The translations under genes were made by a program, and so were the position numbers. The notes beneath the pieces were generated by a model that had not been told where the DNA came from, searched no databases, and worked only from the letters and a program-made list of their open reading frames with translations. This document shows, one piece after another, positions 16,944 through 26,445 of a stretch of 64,000 nucleotides of DNA. The first letter of the stretch is position 1; each line of letters starts with the position of its first letter. This stretch comes from Hydrogenophilales bacterium 16-64-40 (GTDB taxonomy: Bacteria; Pseudomonadota; Gammaproteobacteria; Burkholderiales; Thiobacillaceae): NCBI GenBank assembly GCA_002256995.1, contig NCGX01000009.1, positions 62,001 through 126,000 on the forward strand, in the 5' to 3' direction.

Positions 16944-17393
16944 ATGGCTAATCGAACTCCAGAACAAGACCTCATCGATGAGTTTGTTACTCATCTTGAG
17001 CAACATGCCGACGACAGTGTGAAAATTGGCTCTATCATCAATGCCAACTGCAAGTCCAAAAAATTTGCTGATATTGAATTTAGATCCAAGACAAATCTGC
17101 ACTGGGTTATTGAGGCAAAGAGCGACGACTCAAAGGATAAACACAACACGGTACACAAGATTTTGGGGGAGTTGCTAAAGGAAACTGGCAGAGTCAATCG
17201 GTCCAACTGTCGCCACGTAATTCTAATCCCCGAGTCTGCTGTGGCGTTTTATAGCCGTGCGTTTCAGTCGATAGATCGTGATAAATTTCTTGGCTTCGGC
17301 AAGCTCATCCCAATCGACACGGTGTTTACAAGCAACACAAATGGCGTAAGGCAACTCACATGGGAGTCTCTATATGACGCACATAAACCCTAA
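16944..17393 (+). CDS. PD-(D/E)XK-like nuclease-fold protein (cassette ORF)
   Basis: 149 residues, clearly lower GC than the backbone genes. Residues 43-59 read ADIEF, 10 residues, then WVIEAKS: Asp43, Glu57-x-Lys59 form a PD-(D/E)XK-type pattern. The N-terminus (EQDLIDEFVTHLEQHAD) is helical, as expected for this fold. I recognise no named family. The ATG has GGGGAAG nine bases upstream; the ORF fills cassette 1 and stops inside its attC R'' box. A nuclease or a DNA-binding relative is likely; catalysis is an inference. Confidence 0.6.
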   Translation: MANRTPEQDLIDEFVTHLEQHADDSVKIGSIINANCKSKKFADIEFRSKTNLHWVIEAKSDDSKDKHNTVHKILGELLKETGRVNRSNCRHVILIPESAVAFYSRAFQSIDRDKFLGFGKLIPIDTVFTSNTNGVRQLTWESLYDAHKP

Positions 17394-17489
17394 CCCGGCA
17401 CTCAACCTCGCTCCCTTCGGTCGCTGGACGCTGCACGATAAAACGCGCAGTGAACCGCCCCGACTTTCGTGGAGGCTATTTGGTTTAAG

Positions 17490-18322
17490 TCAGGCTGTTG
17501 TCTCGGCCTGGCTGGCGAGTTGCCGGTAGTAGTTTGCCTCAGCTTCTGCAGCGCCTCACGGGTCTTCCACGGCGCTCTGCGGTGGATCAGCTCAGCCTTG
17601 TACAGCCCGTTGATCGTCTCAGCCAGCGCGTTGTCGTAGCTGTCGCCCTTGCTCCCCACAGAGGGTTCAATGCCAGCTTCGGCCAGACGTTCGCTGTAGC
17701 GGATCGAGACGTACTGCGAGCCCCGGTCGGAATGATGGATCAGGCTGCGGTCGCGCTCAGGTTGCCGGGCGTACAGCGCCTGCTCCAGGGCATCGAGCAC
17801 GAAGTCGGTGTGCATGGAACGGCTCACCCGCCAGCCCACGATGCGCCGGGCAAAGACGTCGATGACGAAGGCCACGTACAGCCAGCCCTGCCAGGTCGAG
17901 ACGTAGGTGAAGTCCGAGACCCATAGCTGATTGGGCCGATCCGCCTTGAACTGGCGGTTGACCCGATCCAGCGGGCACGCTGTCTTGGCGTCGCTGATCG
18001 TGGTGCGAACAACCTTGCCACGGATGACACCACGCAAGCCGAGACGTCGCATCAGCCGCTCGACCGTGCAGCGGGCGACTTCAACGCCTTCGCGGCTCAT
18101 CTGGCGCCAGACCTTGTCGGCGCCGTAGACCTTCAGATTGACCTGCCAGATGCGCTCGATGTTCGGAATCAGGGCTTCATCGCGCCGGGCGCGGGCGCAA
18201 CGCAGAGCCGGATCGCGCTGCTGCGCGGCATGACGCCGGTAGCCTGACGGGGCGATCTGCAGCACGCTGCAGATCGGCTCGACCCCGAAGGACGCGCGGT
18301 GTGTGTCGACGAAGGTCCTCAT
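17490..18322 (-). pseudogene. IS3 transposase OrfB, disrupted near the C-terminus
   Basis: DDE integrase-fold transposase. All three catalytic residues are present: Asp in WVSDFTYV, Asp in HHSDRGSQY, and Glu in DNALAETING with the family spacing of 35 residues. After WKTREAL the frame breaks: the native end EAEANYYRQLASQAETTA is readable in another frame and ends at 17490. An internal deletion therefore removed about 25 residues, judged from the family, and shifted the frame. The shifted frame runs out of the IS into the attC (to 17402). Confidence 0.8.
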
Positions 18323-18642
18323 GATTTGAGTCGGCGGTCGAGCTCCGCCTGGGCAAAAAACGCGCTGGCCAGCTTGAGGATCTCGTTGGCACGGCGCAGT
18401 TCCTTGACCTCGCGCTCCAGCTCCTTGACGCGTTGCGCCTCGGCCGTGGTCACGCCCGGACGCTGGCCGGTGTCGGTCTCATGCCGGCGCACCCAAGTGT
18501 GCAGGGTAGGTGCCGAGCAGCCGATCTTGGCGGCTATCGATTCAATGGCGGCCCACTGTGATGGGTGGCTGGCGCGACACTCGCCAACCAGGCGCACGGC
18601 GCGTTCGCGGACTTCGGGGGAGAACTTTACGGGTTTCTTCAT
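18319..18642 (-). CDS. IS3 transposase OrfA
   Basis: 107 residues. N-terminal helix-turn-helix ([40 protein letters not shown]) and a C-terminal leucine-zipper helix ([22 protein letters not shown]). The stop overlaps the orfB ATG by 4 bases. A GCGTTTTTTGCC stretch near the 3' end could serve as the slippery site for the OrfAB fusion, as is usual in IS3 elements. Confidence 0.9.
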   Translation of the reverse strand: MKKPVKFSPEVRERAVRLVGECRASHPSQWAAIESIAAKIGCSAPTLHTWVRRHETDTGQRPGVTTAEAQRVKELEREVKELRRANEILKLASAFFAQAELDRRLKS

Positions 18643-18712
18643 GGCTCCATCTTCTCAAGAGTTGGAGCCTCCTCAAAATCCGGGGCGGTTCACAGCGCCG
18701 GTTAGTTCTACG

Positions 18713-19771
18713 TTATGCATCATGACTAGCGGGTATCCTCAATTTCACCGATCTGCGCAGTTGGGCGAGCGCGGGGTCAACGTAGTCTCTCGAATAGTCA
18801 ATGAGAGTTTCGGTTGGCTCTTCAAGCGGAACCATCAGGAGCATGACTTCGGCGTTGATGGGCAAATCGAAGTAATTACGCCCAGCGGCTCCGTTACCGG
18901 GCAGATGCTTGCCGTGCAAATCAAGTATGGGAAGTCATTCTTTCAAGAGAAGAACCGTTGGGGTTACGTTTACCGTGGCGAACTCAAACACTTCAACTAT
19001 CTGTCGAATTACCCGGTTCCGTTTCTTATCGTTATCTGCCACCCTGAATCTGAGGAATGCTATTGGGTTCGGTTCGATCCAATACAGGCACAGACAACGG
19101 AAGTCGCCTGGAAAATGACAATCCCTTTCGGCAACAAGCTTCACGAGGCGAAATCTGCAATTGAGGAGATGCTTCCACCCCTTCAAGATAGCCTTTCAGA
19201 GCTTCAAGCGTACTGGGCGATCAACAACCTGATGGTCAAGTCGTCATATATCCACTTCATTATTGATAGTCCCGAAGTAAAGGCGCTTGATGTAGTCCGC
19301 CCAAGGGAATTCTTCGACCGCCTTCGTACAACAAAGGAGTTGGCCTATCAATGCCAAAGTAAGGTCGAGATAAGTTTCCACGGCTACGAAAGCGATGCTC
19401 GCGAACTATTTGAAATAGATGAAGTGCGCAACTACGTTCCTTTGCTCTGCGCCGCGCTACCTGAGTTGTTCTTTTTCTCGCGAACAGAGGAACCCACCCA
19501 CGCCCTTAAAACGTTAGCTCTGTGTCAGACCCGCGTTAGTTGGCCTGAGGGTAGTTCTACTAGGGAGGTGACTCGTAAGGTGGTGTTCGATACAGACAAG
19601 GTCGGGGAATTCATCATGCGTCATTGGCCTGGACTCAACGAGATGACTGAGTGGCTGTCCATGTCCATTAGCGAAAACAAGAAGATTTCGTTCGATGTAA
19701 TTCGCTGCCTCGGGCTTCAAGTTCCTACGGAGGCCGATGATGCATAACCCTGCGTTCGAGGCGAACCCACA
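18713..19771 (+). mobile_element. Integron-type gene cassette 2 (attC truncated)
   Basis: Starts at the core G/TTATGC (18712-18718) and carries GCATAAC (19742-19748), the exact complement of GTTATGC, right at the stop codon of its only ORF. The rest of its attC is not intact: after CCTGCGTTCGAGG the matching right arm and R' box are missing, and the diverged direct repeat begins at 19772. The right boundary given here is therefore approximate. Confidence 0.72.
18722..19747 (+). CDS. DUF4365-type PD-(D/E)XK-like protein (cassette ORF)
   Basis: 341 residues. The N-terminal region (about 10-170) matches the DUF4365 pattern: Glu16 in LGERGVN, EHDFGVDGQIEV with Asp46, and LAVQIKYGKSFF with Gln66-x-Lys68, followed by HFNYLSNYPVPFLIVICHP. 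That is the nuclease-fold D...QxK motif. The C-terminal half is unrecognised. ATG 18722 lies 4 bases after the cassette core with no ribosome binding site, as in many cassettes; translation may be leaderless. GC is lower than the backbone. DUF4365 proteins are often found in defence regions. Confidence 0.72.
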   Translation: MTSGYPQFHRSAQLGERGVNVVSRIVNESFGWLFKRNHQEHDFGVDGQIEVITPSGSVTGQMLAVQIKYGKSFFQEKNRWGYVYRGELKHFNYLSNYPVPFLIVICHPESEECYWVRFDPIQAQTTEVAWKMTIPFGNKLHEAKSAIEEMLPPLQDSLSELQAYWAINNLMVKSSYIHFIIDSPEVKALDVVRPREFFDRLRTTKELAYQCQSKVEISFHGYESDARELFEIDEVRNYVPLLCAALPELFFFSRTEEPTHALKTLALCQTRVSWPEGSSTREVTRKVVFDTDKVGEFIMRHWPGLNEMTEWLSMSISENKKISFDVIRCLGLQVPTEADDA

Positions 19772-19809
19772 CATGACTCCCTGTTACCGCAACAGCATAT
19801 TCTGCGAAT
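19772..19809. repeat. Right copy of the diverged direct repeat
   Basis: Partner of 16841-16882; both end with TTCTGCGAAT. It replaces the expected right half of the cassette 2 attC, so it marks the edge of the cassette region. Confidence 0.5.
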
Positions 19810-19843
19810 CCACTGTTCCACATGAAATCCAGAAAGCCCCATC

Positions 19844-21835
19844 TTGGCTAAGAACGACGTAATACTCATCGACTCTCTCCTGCAACAAATGCAGGCGGCA
19901 TCACCAGACACCGATCCGGGAGAACTATTCGAACGATTCGTCCTCGAGCAAATCTTGAAGAACTTCGATCTCTCGCAGGAGGAGATTGACTTCGGGTGGA
20001 CTGACGGCTCGCTCGACGGCGGCATTGATGGCTTTTACGTCTTGATCAATGGTCGGTTGCTGACTGATCCCACCGATTTTTCCTGGCCACGCACTGGCGC
20101 GGAGATTCAAGTCTATCTCATTACTTCTAAGCACCACGCAACATTCCTGCAGGCCCCTCTAGACGCGATCCTTGCCTCTGTGCAGGAGCTCTTTGATCTA
20201 TCGCGGTCGAACGCAGAACTTGCAGGAAAGTACTCAGCCGACATCAAACGTTGCAGAGACATGTTCTTCGCAGCCTTTCGGCAGTTGTCTCTTTACCGAC
20301 CAGCACTGTCCTTCAACGTCATCTATGCCTCTCGTGGGGATACAGAAATTCTCGGAGAGAGTATCTCTGCTCGAGCGAAGCAACTCACCGATCTGCTGAA
20401 CTCATACTTCAGTGCCTCAGCCGCGACATTCGCTGCGCTAGGCGCAACCGAGCTTGTAGAGCTTCATCGGGAGGTCAAAAGCTTTGCCTTAGACTTACCT
20501 GTTCAAGAATGCCTCACCGCAGGTCAAGAAGGCTACGTAGTTCTGGCAAAACTCAAGGACTATTGCGCATTCGTGCAAGACGAGAAAGGCCACCTTCGTC
20601 GATATTTGTTCGACTCGAACGTCCGCGCGTATCTGGGAGTGAACCTGGTAAATGCAGACATTTCAGAGACGCTCGGCGCAAATACCGCACCCAATTTCTG
20701 GTGGCTTAACAACGGCGTCACCATTCTCGTCACGAGTGCATCGCTAGTAGGCAAGACCCTCAAGCTTCGAGACATTCAGATTGTAAACGGGCTTCAAACT
20801 ACGGAATCAATCCACCGCCATTACGCGACATCGACGCCCCCGGCCAACGAACAAAGAACCCTCCTTGTTAAAGTCATCGTCTCCCAGGATGACAGCGTCC
20901 GCGATCAGGTGATTCGCGCTACAAACAACCAAAGCGCAGTAGAACCAGCCGCCCTTCACGCAACAGATCGAGTTCAGCGAAGCATCGAAGAGATCTTGCT
21001 GCGTCATGAGTGGTTCTACGAGCGGCGCACCAATTTCTATAAGAACGAGGGTCGGCCCGAAGCCCGGATACTGTCGCCACTTACAATTGCAACGGGCTCC
21101 GTTGCACTTCTTCTCAAGAATCCGGTCAAGTCATCGAAACTCCGGCAGAAGCATCTACGGACGCCAGAGTCCTATCAGATCGTCTATTCAGAGACATTCC
21201 CGCTAAATGCGTGGCCAGTGGTCGCATCGCTTATCCGTGCGGCCGAAAGCACAATCGTTCGTTCGCACAAAGCAAGACGATCCGGCCAAAGACAGCACCT
21301 GTCTGCATGGCGCGGACTCTTAGCTTACGTAGCAGTCGCTCGACTCTATGGAACCTGTGCGTTCAAGCATCAAGATGTGGTGGCCATCGACCTGACCCAG
21401 GTCACAGACGTCTTCATGGACGAATGCTGGGCAGCAATCTCGCAAGCAGTCGGAAGCCCTGGCTCCACGAAAGCCTCCGAGTCACAGATGATGAAAATCG
21501 CCAGCGTGATGGGATCAACGTGGGGAGTACAGGGCTATCCCGCGGACGGCAAGCGTGACCTTCCCGCATGTGTTGCCGGCCCCGCGGCACAGCCCAGCCG
21601 ACCTGAGAGCGAAGAGTTTCTAAAATCGGTCAACGATGCGCTACCCCCTCAGCCGTGGAAGCCCGGAGTCCACGTTCAGATCGCAGGGACAATAGGCGTC
21701 AAACCGTCTCGGGTGACAAAAGCCATTAAAACGCTTATCGCTAGGGGCGTTTGGCTTGAGCAGCGAGATGGTGTCGTTTTCGGTCTGGACGGGAAAGAAG
21801 TGGCAAGGGACAGGTCGCGCGTCACGGAAACATAA
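19844..21835 (+). CDS. AIPR-family (abortive infection phage resistance) protein
   Basis: 663 residues. The central AIPR domain is clear: NFWWLNNGVTILVTSA, IVNGLQTTESIHRHY and VIRATNNQSAVEP. The N-terminus has GGIDGFYV with Asp62 and VYLITSKHH with Lys96, a Mrr-like PD-(D/E)XK signature in which the usual Gln/Glu is Thr/Ser. A C-terminal winged-helix-like part (RVTKAIKTLIARGVW) may bind DNA. AIPR proteins are linked to phage abortive infection. The TTG start has only a weak upstream AGAAAG, so the start is uncertain. GC is lower than the backbone. Confidence 0.82.
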   Translation: MAKNDVILIDSLLQQMQAASPDTDPGELFERFVLEQILKNFDLSQEEIDFGWTDGSLDGGIDGFYVLINGRLLTDPTDFSWPRTGAEIQVYLITSKHHATFLQAPLDAILASVQELFDLSRSNAELAGKYSADIKRCRDMFFAAFRQLSLYRPALSFNVIYASRGDTEILGESISARAKQLTDLLNSYFSASAATFAALGATELVELHREVKSFALDLPVQECLTAGQEGYVVLAKLKDYCAFVQDEKGHLRRYLFDSNVRAYLGVNLVNADISETLGANTAPNFWWLNNGVTILVTSASLVGKTLKLRDIQIVNGLQTTESIHRHYATSTPPANEQRTLLVKVIVSQDDSVRDQVIRATNNQSAVEPAALHATDRVQRSIEEILLRHEWFYERRTNFYKNEGRPEARILSPLTIATGSVALLLKNPVKSSKLRQKHLRTPESYQIVYSETFPLNAWPVVASLIRAAESTIVRSHKARRSGQRQHLSAWRGLLAYVAVARLYGTCAFKHQDVVAIDLTQVTDVFMDECWAAISQAVGSPGSTKASESQMMKIASVMGSTWGVQGYPADGKRDLPACVAGPAAQPSRPESEEFLKSVNDALPPQPWKPGVHVQIAGTIGVKPSRVTKAIKTLIARGVWLEQRDGVVFGLDGKEVARDRSRVTET

Positions 21836-21871
21836 AGCCTCACCGAGACATCATTCAACCGAGCACTCGGC

Positions 21872-22277
21872 TTATGACGTCCTGATCTCGTTGAGCAGAT
21901 CGGGATGACGATCCAGAACCTTGAGTAGCTTCACCAGGGCCAGGGGTGGCTTGGTCTTGCCGTTCTCGTAGCGCGAGAAGGCATTGACGCCACCGCCGAA
22001 GATTTCGGCGGCCTCGCGTTGGTCAATCGCGTGTTTCTTGCGCGCTGGCGATGAAATCTGGATCGACAATCGCCGCGTTGACCTGCTTCGAGAAGGCGCG
22101 CATCTCGCGCATGACGCGATCCGATTCCGCCGCATCCAGTACGGACTCGGCGCAGGCCGGGCAGAAGTCGCCGGTCACCGCCGCTATGACGGTGGTTTTA
22201 CCCTTGTAGGTGTAGGGCAGGTCGCGGGTGTCGTGGACTAGTTCAGCCGCGCCGCAAACAGGGCACTTCATCTTCAT
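21872..22277 (-). pseudogene. mqsA: MqsA-type antitoxin, frameshifted
   Basis: MqsA-like antitoxin in two frames. The first half (22277 down to about 22040) has the zinc-binding CPVCGAAEL...CPAC part and ends DFIASAQETRD. The second half continues in another frame with DQREAAEIFGGGVNAFSRYE, the HTH_XRE domain, to 21872. A run GCGCGC at the junction suggests loss of one GC dinucleotide; adding two bases restores 135 residues, the normal length. Either a pseudogene or a sequencing error. Confidence 0.8.
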
Positions 22278-22402
22278 AGCTCCTTGAAGGACACAATCAG
22301 TACATCATCAATGACCGTCAGCTTGAGGTACACATCACCAGCCGACGTGCTGGGGCGTATGGCGCAGCTATTGGCTACCGGTTTGTACCCTCCGGTCCGA
22401 TA
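22274..22402 (-). pseudogene. 5'-truncated toxin partner of mqsA
   Basis: An open frame with no start ends ...DVYLKLTVIDDVLIVSFKEL and overlaps the mqsA ATG by 4 bases (ATGA). Overlap with and position before mqsA fit the toxin gene of a type II module. Only about 42 codons remain; an in-frame stop precedes them at 22403-22405, right next to the glnS 3' end. The toxin family (MqsR or DUF4258-like) cannot be decided. Confidence 0.5.
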
Positions 22403-22410
22403 TCACGAAT

Positions 22411-24105
<1,695 letters not shown>

Positions 24106-24149
24106 GAGGGGTGCGGTCTGGGTAAGCTATACAAGATCGTGGAGATTGC

Positions 24150-24476
24150 CTATTCGCCGAGCAAACGCCGCGCTAGCAAGGCTTGCATGTCGCGGCGGCC
24201 ATCGGCGATCAGAACGATAAAAACCTGCTGGCCAATTATCCGGTAAATCAGCCGATAGGGCTTGAAAAAGACCTGGCTGAATTCGCGTATGCCCAGTGCC
24301 TGCAATTCCCGGGGATAAGCCCCGCGCTCTGGAAACGTAGCCAGGATGTCTGCGGTTTTCAGCAGCTTGTCCAGTACGTGATTTGCGCTGGCGCTCGAAT
24401 CAAATTCCGCAATGTAATCGTAGATCGATTCCAGATCCCGCTCGGCACCGGCGGTCAGGCGAACGTCGTAGCGCAT
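24150..24476 (-). CDS. RelE/ParE-family toxin
   Basis: 108 residues of the RelE/ParE fold: YDVRLTAGAERDLESIYDYIAE, then PERGAYPRELQALGI and YRLIYRIIGQQVFIVLIADGRRD. It lies 9 bases downstream of its Phd/YefM antitoxin. ParE members poison gyrase and RelE members cut mRNA; the sequence fits ParE better. Inserted between glnS and mnmA. Confidence 0.85.
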   Translation of the reverse strand: MRYDVRLTAGAERDLESIYDYIAEFDSSASANHVLDKLLKTADILATFPERGAYPRELQALGIREFSQVFFKPYRLIYRIIGQQVFIVLIADGRRDMQALLARRLLGE

Positions 24477-24485
24477 GGATCGCTG

Positions 24486-24749
24486 TTATTTGCGGCGCAG
24501 ACGTTTGGCGACGTCTGCAAGCGGACGCGTTTTGCCTGCTTCGATATCCTGATTGCCCAGCGCCAGCATTTTCAGCAGGGCCAGCGTTTCCTGCGTTTCT
24601 TCATAACTGGCCACGTCCTGGAGCACGGCTTTGGCCTCGCCATTCTGGGTGATGACCATCGGCTGGCGCTGCTCCGCAAGTTGCAGCAGGACTTCGGCGG
24701 CATTGGCCTTGAGATAACTGATGGGTTTGACTTGGGTCGAGTAGCGCAT
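24486..24749 (-). CDS. Phd/YefM-family antitoxin
   Basis: 87 residues: MRYSTQVKPISYLKANAAEVL and RQPMVITQNGEAKAVLQDV are the Phd/YefM DNA-binding fold; the C-terminal helix binds the toxin. ATG 24749 has GGAGGG upstream. It probably represses the antitoxin-toxin operon with the toxin. Confidence 0.85.
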   Translation of the reverse strand: MRYSTQVKPISYLKANAAEVLLQLAEQRQPMVITQNGEAKAVLQDVASYEETQETLALLKMLALGNQDIEAGKTRPLADVAKRLRRK

Positions 24750-24807
24750 GATGCCCTCCGTTTTTGATGAGACTGAATATAGTCCCTTATCAGTCCACCC
24801 GCAACGA

Positions 24808-25881
24808 TCAGGTAATGATGCCGCCGCCGAGACAGACTTCGCCGTCATACAGCACGACGGACTGTCCCGGAGTGACCGCCCATTGCGGCGCATCGAAGGC
24901 GAGCTCGAGCGCGTCGTCGTCGAGCCGGGTGATGCGACAGGGCGCGTCGGTCTGCCGATAACGTGTCTTCGCGGTATAGGGCTTGGCCGGATCGGGGGCG
25001 TCACCGTTGATCCAGTTGAGTTGGCCGGCGGCCAGCGTCGAGCGCTTGAGCAACGGATGCTCGTGTCCCTGCACCACGATCAGCGTGTTGGTCGCCATGT
25101 CCTTGGCGGCGACGAACCACGGCGCGTCGCTGCCGTCCTTTGTTCCGCCGATGCCGAGGCCCTGGCGCTGCCCCAAGGTGTAATACATCAGGCCCTGATG
25201 CTGGCCGATCACGCGGCCTTCGGGCGTTTTCATCTCGCCGGGGTTGCGCGGCAGGTAGCGTTCGAGGAATTCGCGGAAGTTGCGCTCGCCGATGAAACAG
25301 ATGCCGGTGCTGTCCTTCTTGGCGGCGTTGGGCAGGCCGATCTTTTGCGCCAGCGCGCGCACCTCCGGCTTCGGTAGATGCGCCAGCGGAAACAGGGCAG
25401 GGCGGATCTGCGCCTGGCTCAGGCGGTAGAGAAAGTAGCTCTGGTCCTTGTTGGCGTCCGCCGCTTTCAACAGCGTGGCGCGGCCGGCGGCGTCCGTTCC
25501 CTTGCCGACGTAATGCCCGGTGGCGATGTATTCGGCGCCGCGCGCGACGGCGTCGTCGAGGAAGGCCTTGAACTTGATTTCGGCGTTGCACAGCACGTCG
25601 GGGTTGGGGGTGCGGCCGGCCTGGTATTCGGCGAGGAAGTAGCTGAACACGCGTTCCTTGTATTCGGCCGCGAAGTTGACCGCCTCGACCTCGATGCCGA
25701 GCACGTCGGCCACCGCGAGCACGTCGAGAAAGTCCTGCCGTGCAGTGCACTGTTCGGTGTTGTCGTCGTCGTCCCAGTTCTTCATGAAGACGCCGAGCAC
25801 GTCGTGGCCCTGTTGCCTCAGCAGATAGGCGGCGACGGCGGAGTCGACGCCGCCCGACATGCCCACGACGACCTTAGTCAT
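24808..25881 (-). CDS. mnmA: tRNA-specific 2-thiouridylase MnmA
   Basis: 357 residues. Makes s2U34 in Lys/Glu/Gln tRNAs using sulfur relayed from IscS. PP-loop [15 protein letters not shown]; catalytic Cys in [12 protein letters not shown] and in [11 protein letters not shown]. The full tRNA-binding and C-terminal beta domain are present. It heads the mnmA-nudJ-rluE group that also borders icd in E. coli, here with a repeat element between mnmA and nudJ. Confidence 0.96.
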   Translation of the reverse strand: MTKVVVGMSGGVDSAVAAYLLRQQGHDVLGVFMKNWDDDDNTEQCTARQDFLDVLAVADVLGIEVEAVNFAAEYKERVFSYFLAEYQAGRTPNPDVLCNAEIKFKAFLDDAVARGAEYIATGHYVGKGTDAAGRATLLKAADANKDQSYFLYRLSQAQIRPALFPLAHLPKPEVRALAQKIGLPNAAKKDSTGICFIGERNFREFLERYLPRNPGEMKTPEGRVIGQHQGLMYYTLGQRQGLGIGGTKDGSDAPWFVAAKDMATNTLIVVQGHEHPLLKRSTLAAGQLNWINGDAPDPAKPYTAKTRYRQTDAPCRITRLDDDALELAFDAPQWAVTPGQSVVLYDGEVCLGGGIIT

Positions 25882-25891
25882 GTGTTCTCCG

Positions 25892-25970
25892 CGTCATTGC
25901 GAGGCGACGCCGAAGCAATCCAAGCTGCGCGCTGCTGGATTGCTTCGTCACTTCGTTCCTCGCAATGACG
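25892..25970. repeat. 79-bp intergenic palindromic repeat (CGTCATTGCGAGG type)
   Basis: Outer arms CGTCATTGCGAGG (25892-25904) and CCTCGCAATGACG (25958-25970) are perfect complements; inner arms GAAGCAATCCA and TGGATTGCTTC also pair. It belongs to a family of dispersed intergenic palindromes common in Proteobacteria. It separates nudJ from mnmA. Confidence 0.9.
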
Positions 25971-25980
25971 CAATGAATGT

Positions 25981-26445
25981 TCATTGGTGGTTCACGAAGT
26001 CGAGCGGAAAGCGCCGCCCGGCCAGATAGTCCTCGACGCAGCGCATCACCAGCGGGCTGCGGTGCGGCGTGGGATGCGCGGCGAGCTCGTCGGGCGTCAG
26101 CCACACGGCGCGCACGATGCCGGTATCCAGGGCGCGGTCGGCATCGAAGCCGGTGGCCTCGCAGACATAGGCGAAGCGCAGATAGGTGATGTCGCGGCGC
26201 GGGTAGTACGTGCTGTAGCAGCCCAGCAGCGCGAGTGGCTCGACGTGGTGCGCGGTTTCCTCCAGCGCTTCGCGGCGCACCGCGGTGAGCAGCGTTTCGT
26301 TGCGTTCCCAGTGGCCGGCCGGCTGGTTGAGGCGCAGGCCTTCGGCGGTATGTTCCTCCACCAGCAGGAATTTGCCGTCACGTTCGACCATGGCGGCGAC
26401 TACCACGTGCGGGGTCCACGGTGTATTCAGGCTCGGCTCAGACAT
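25981..26445 (-). CDS. nudJ: Nudix hydrolase, NudJ type
   Basis: 154 residues. The Nudix box runs from GHWERNETLL to RREALEET with the expected Glu residues. In E. coli NudJ is a pyrophosphatase acting on thiamin pyrophosphate intermediates and lies beside rluE and mnmA, the same order as here. It overlaps the rluE 3' end by 8 bases. Confidence 0.85.
   Translation of the reverse strand: MSEPSLNTPWTPHVVVAAMVERDGKFLLVEEHTAEGLRLNQPAGHWERNETLLTAVRREALEETAHHVEPLALLGCYSTYYPRRDITYLRFAYVCEATGFDADRALDTGIVRAVWLTPDELAAHPTPHRSPLVMRCVEDYLAGRRFPLDFVNHQ

Larger units (their letters stand above)
17451..18692. mobile_element. IS3-family insertion sequence, 1242 bp
   Basis: Ends are near-perfect inverted repeats of about 27 bp beginning TGAACCGCCCCG (17451-17477 and the complement of 18666-18692). 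The 3-bp target duplication is CAG (17448-17450 and 18693-18695). It encodes orfA and orfB on the minus strand with a 4-base overlap. It landed inside the attC of cassette 1. The 3' part of orfB carries a deletion, so the copy is probably not autonomous. Confidence 0.93.
16920..18712 (+). mobile_element. Integron-type gene cassette 1 (with IS inserted in its attC)
   Basis: The cassette begins at the core site G/TTAGGG (16919-16925) and its 3' end carries CCCTAAC (17388-17394), the exact complement of GTTAGGG. This is expected for the R' and R'' boxes of one excised cassette circle. It carries a single ORF (16944-17393). Without the 1242-base IS and its duplicated CAG it would be about 550 bp, a typical cassette size. 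No intI gene is in the window. Confidence 0.8.
17388..18718 (+). other. attC recombination site of cassette 1, split by the IS
   Basis: After removal of the IS and one CAG, the site reads R'' CCCTAAC (17388-17394), L'' CCGGC, a GC-rich variable centre with imperfect pairing, CGCTG...CAGCG near the middle, L' GCGCCGG, spacer TTAGTTCTAC and R' GTTATGC (18712-18718). Total about 86 bp. The order and pairing match integron attC sites. The R' box belongs to cassette 2. Confidence 0.8.
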
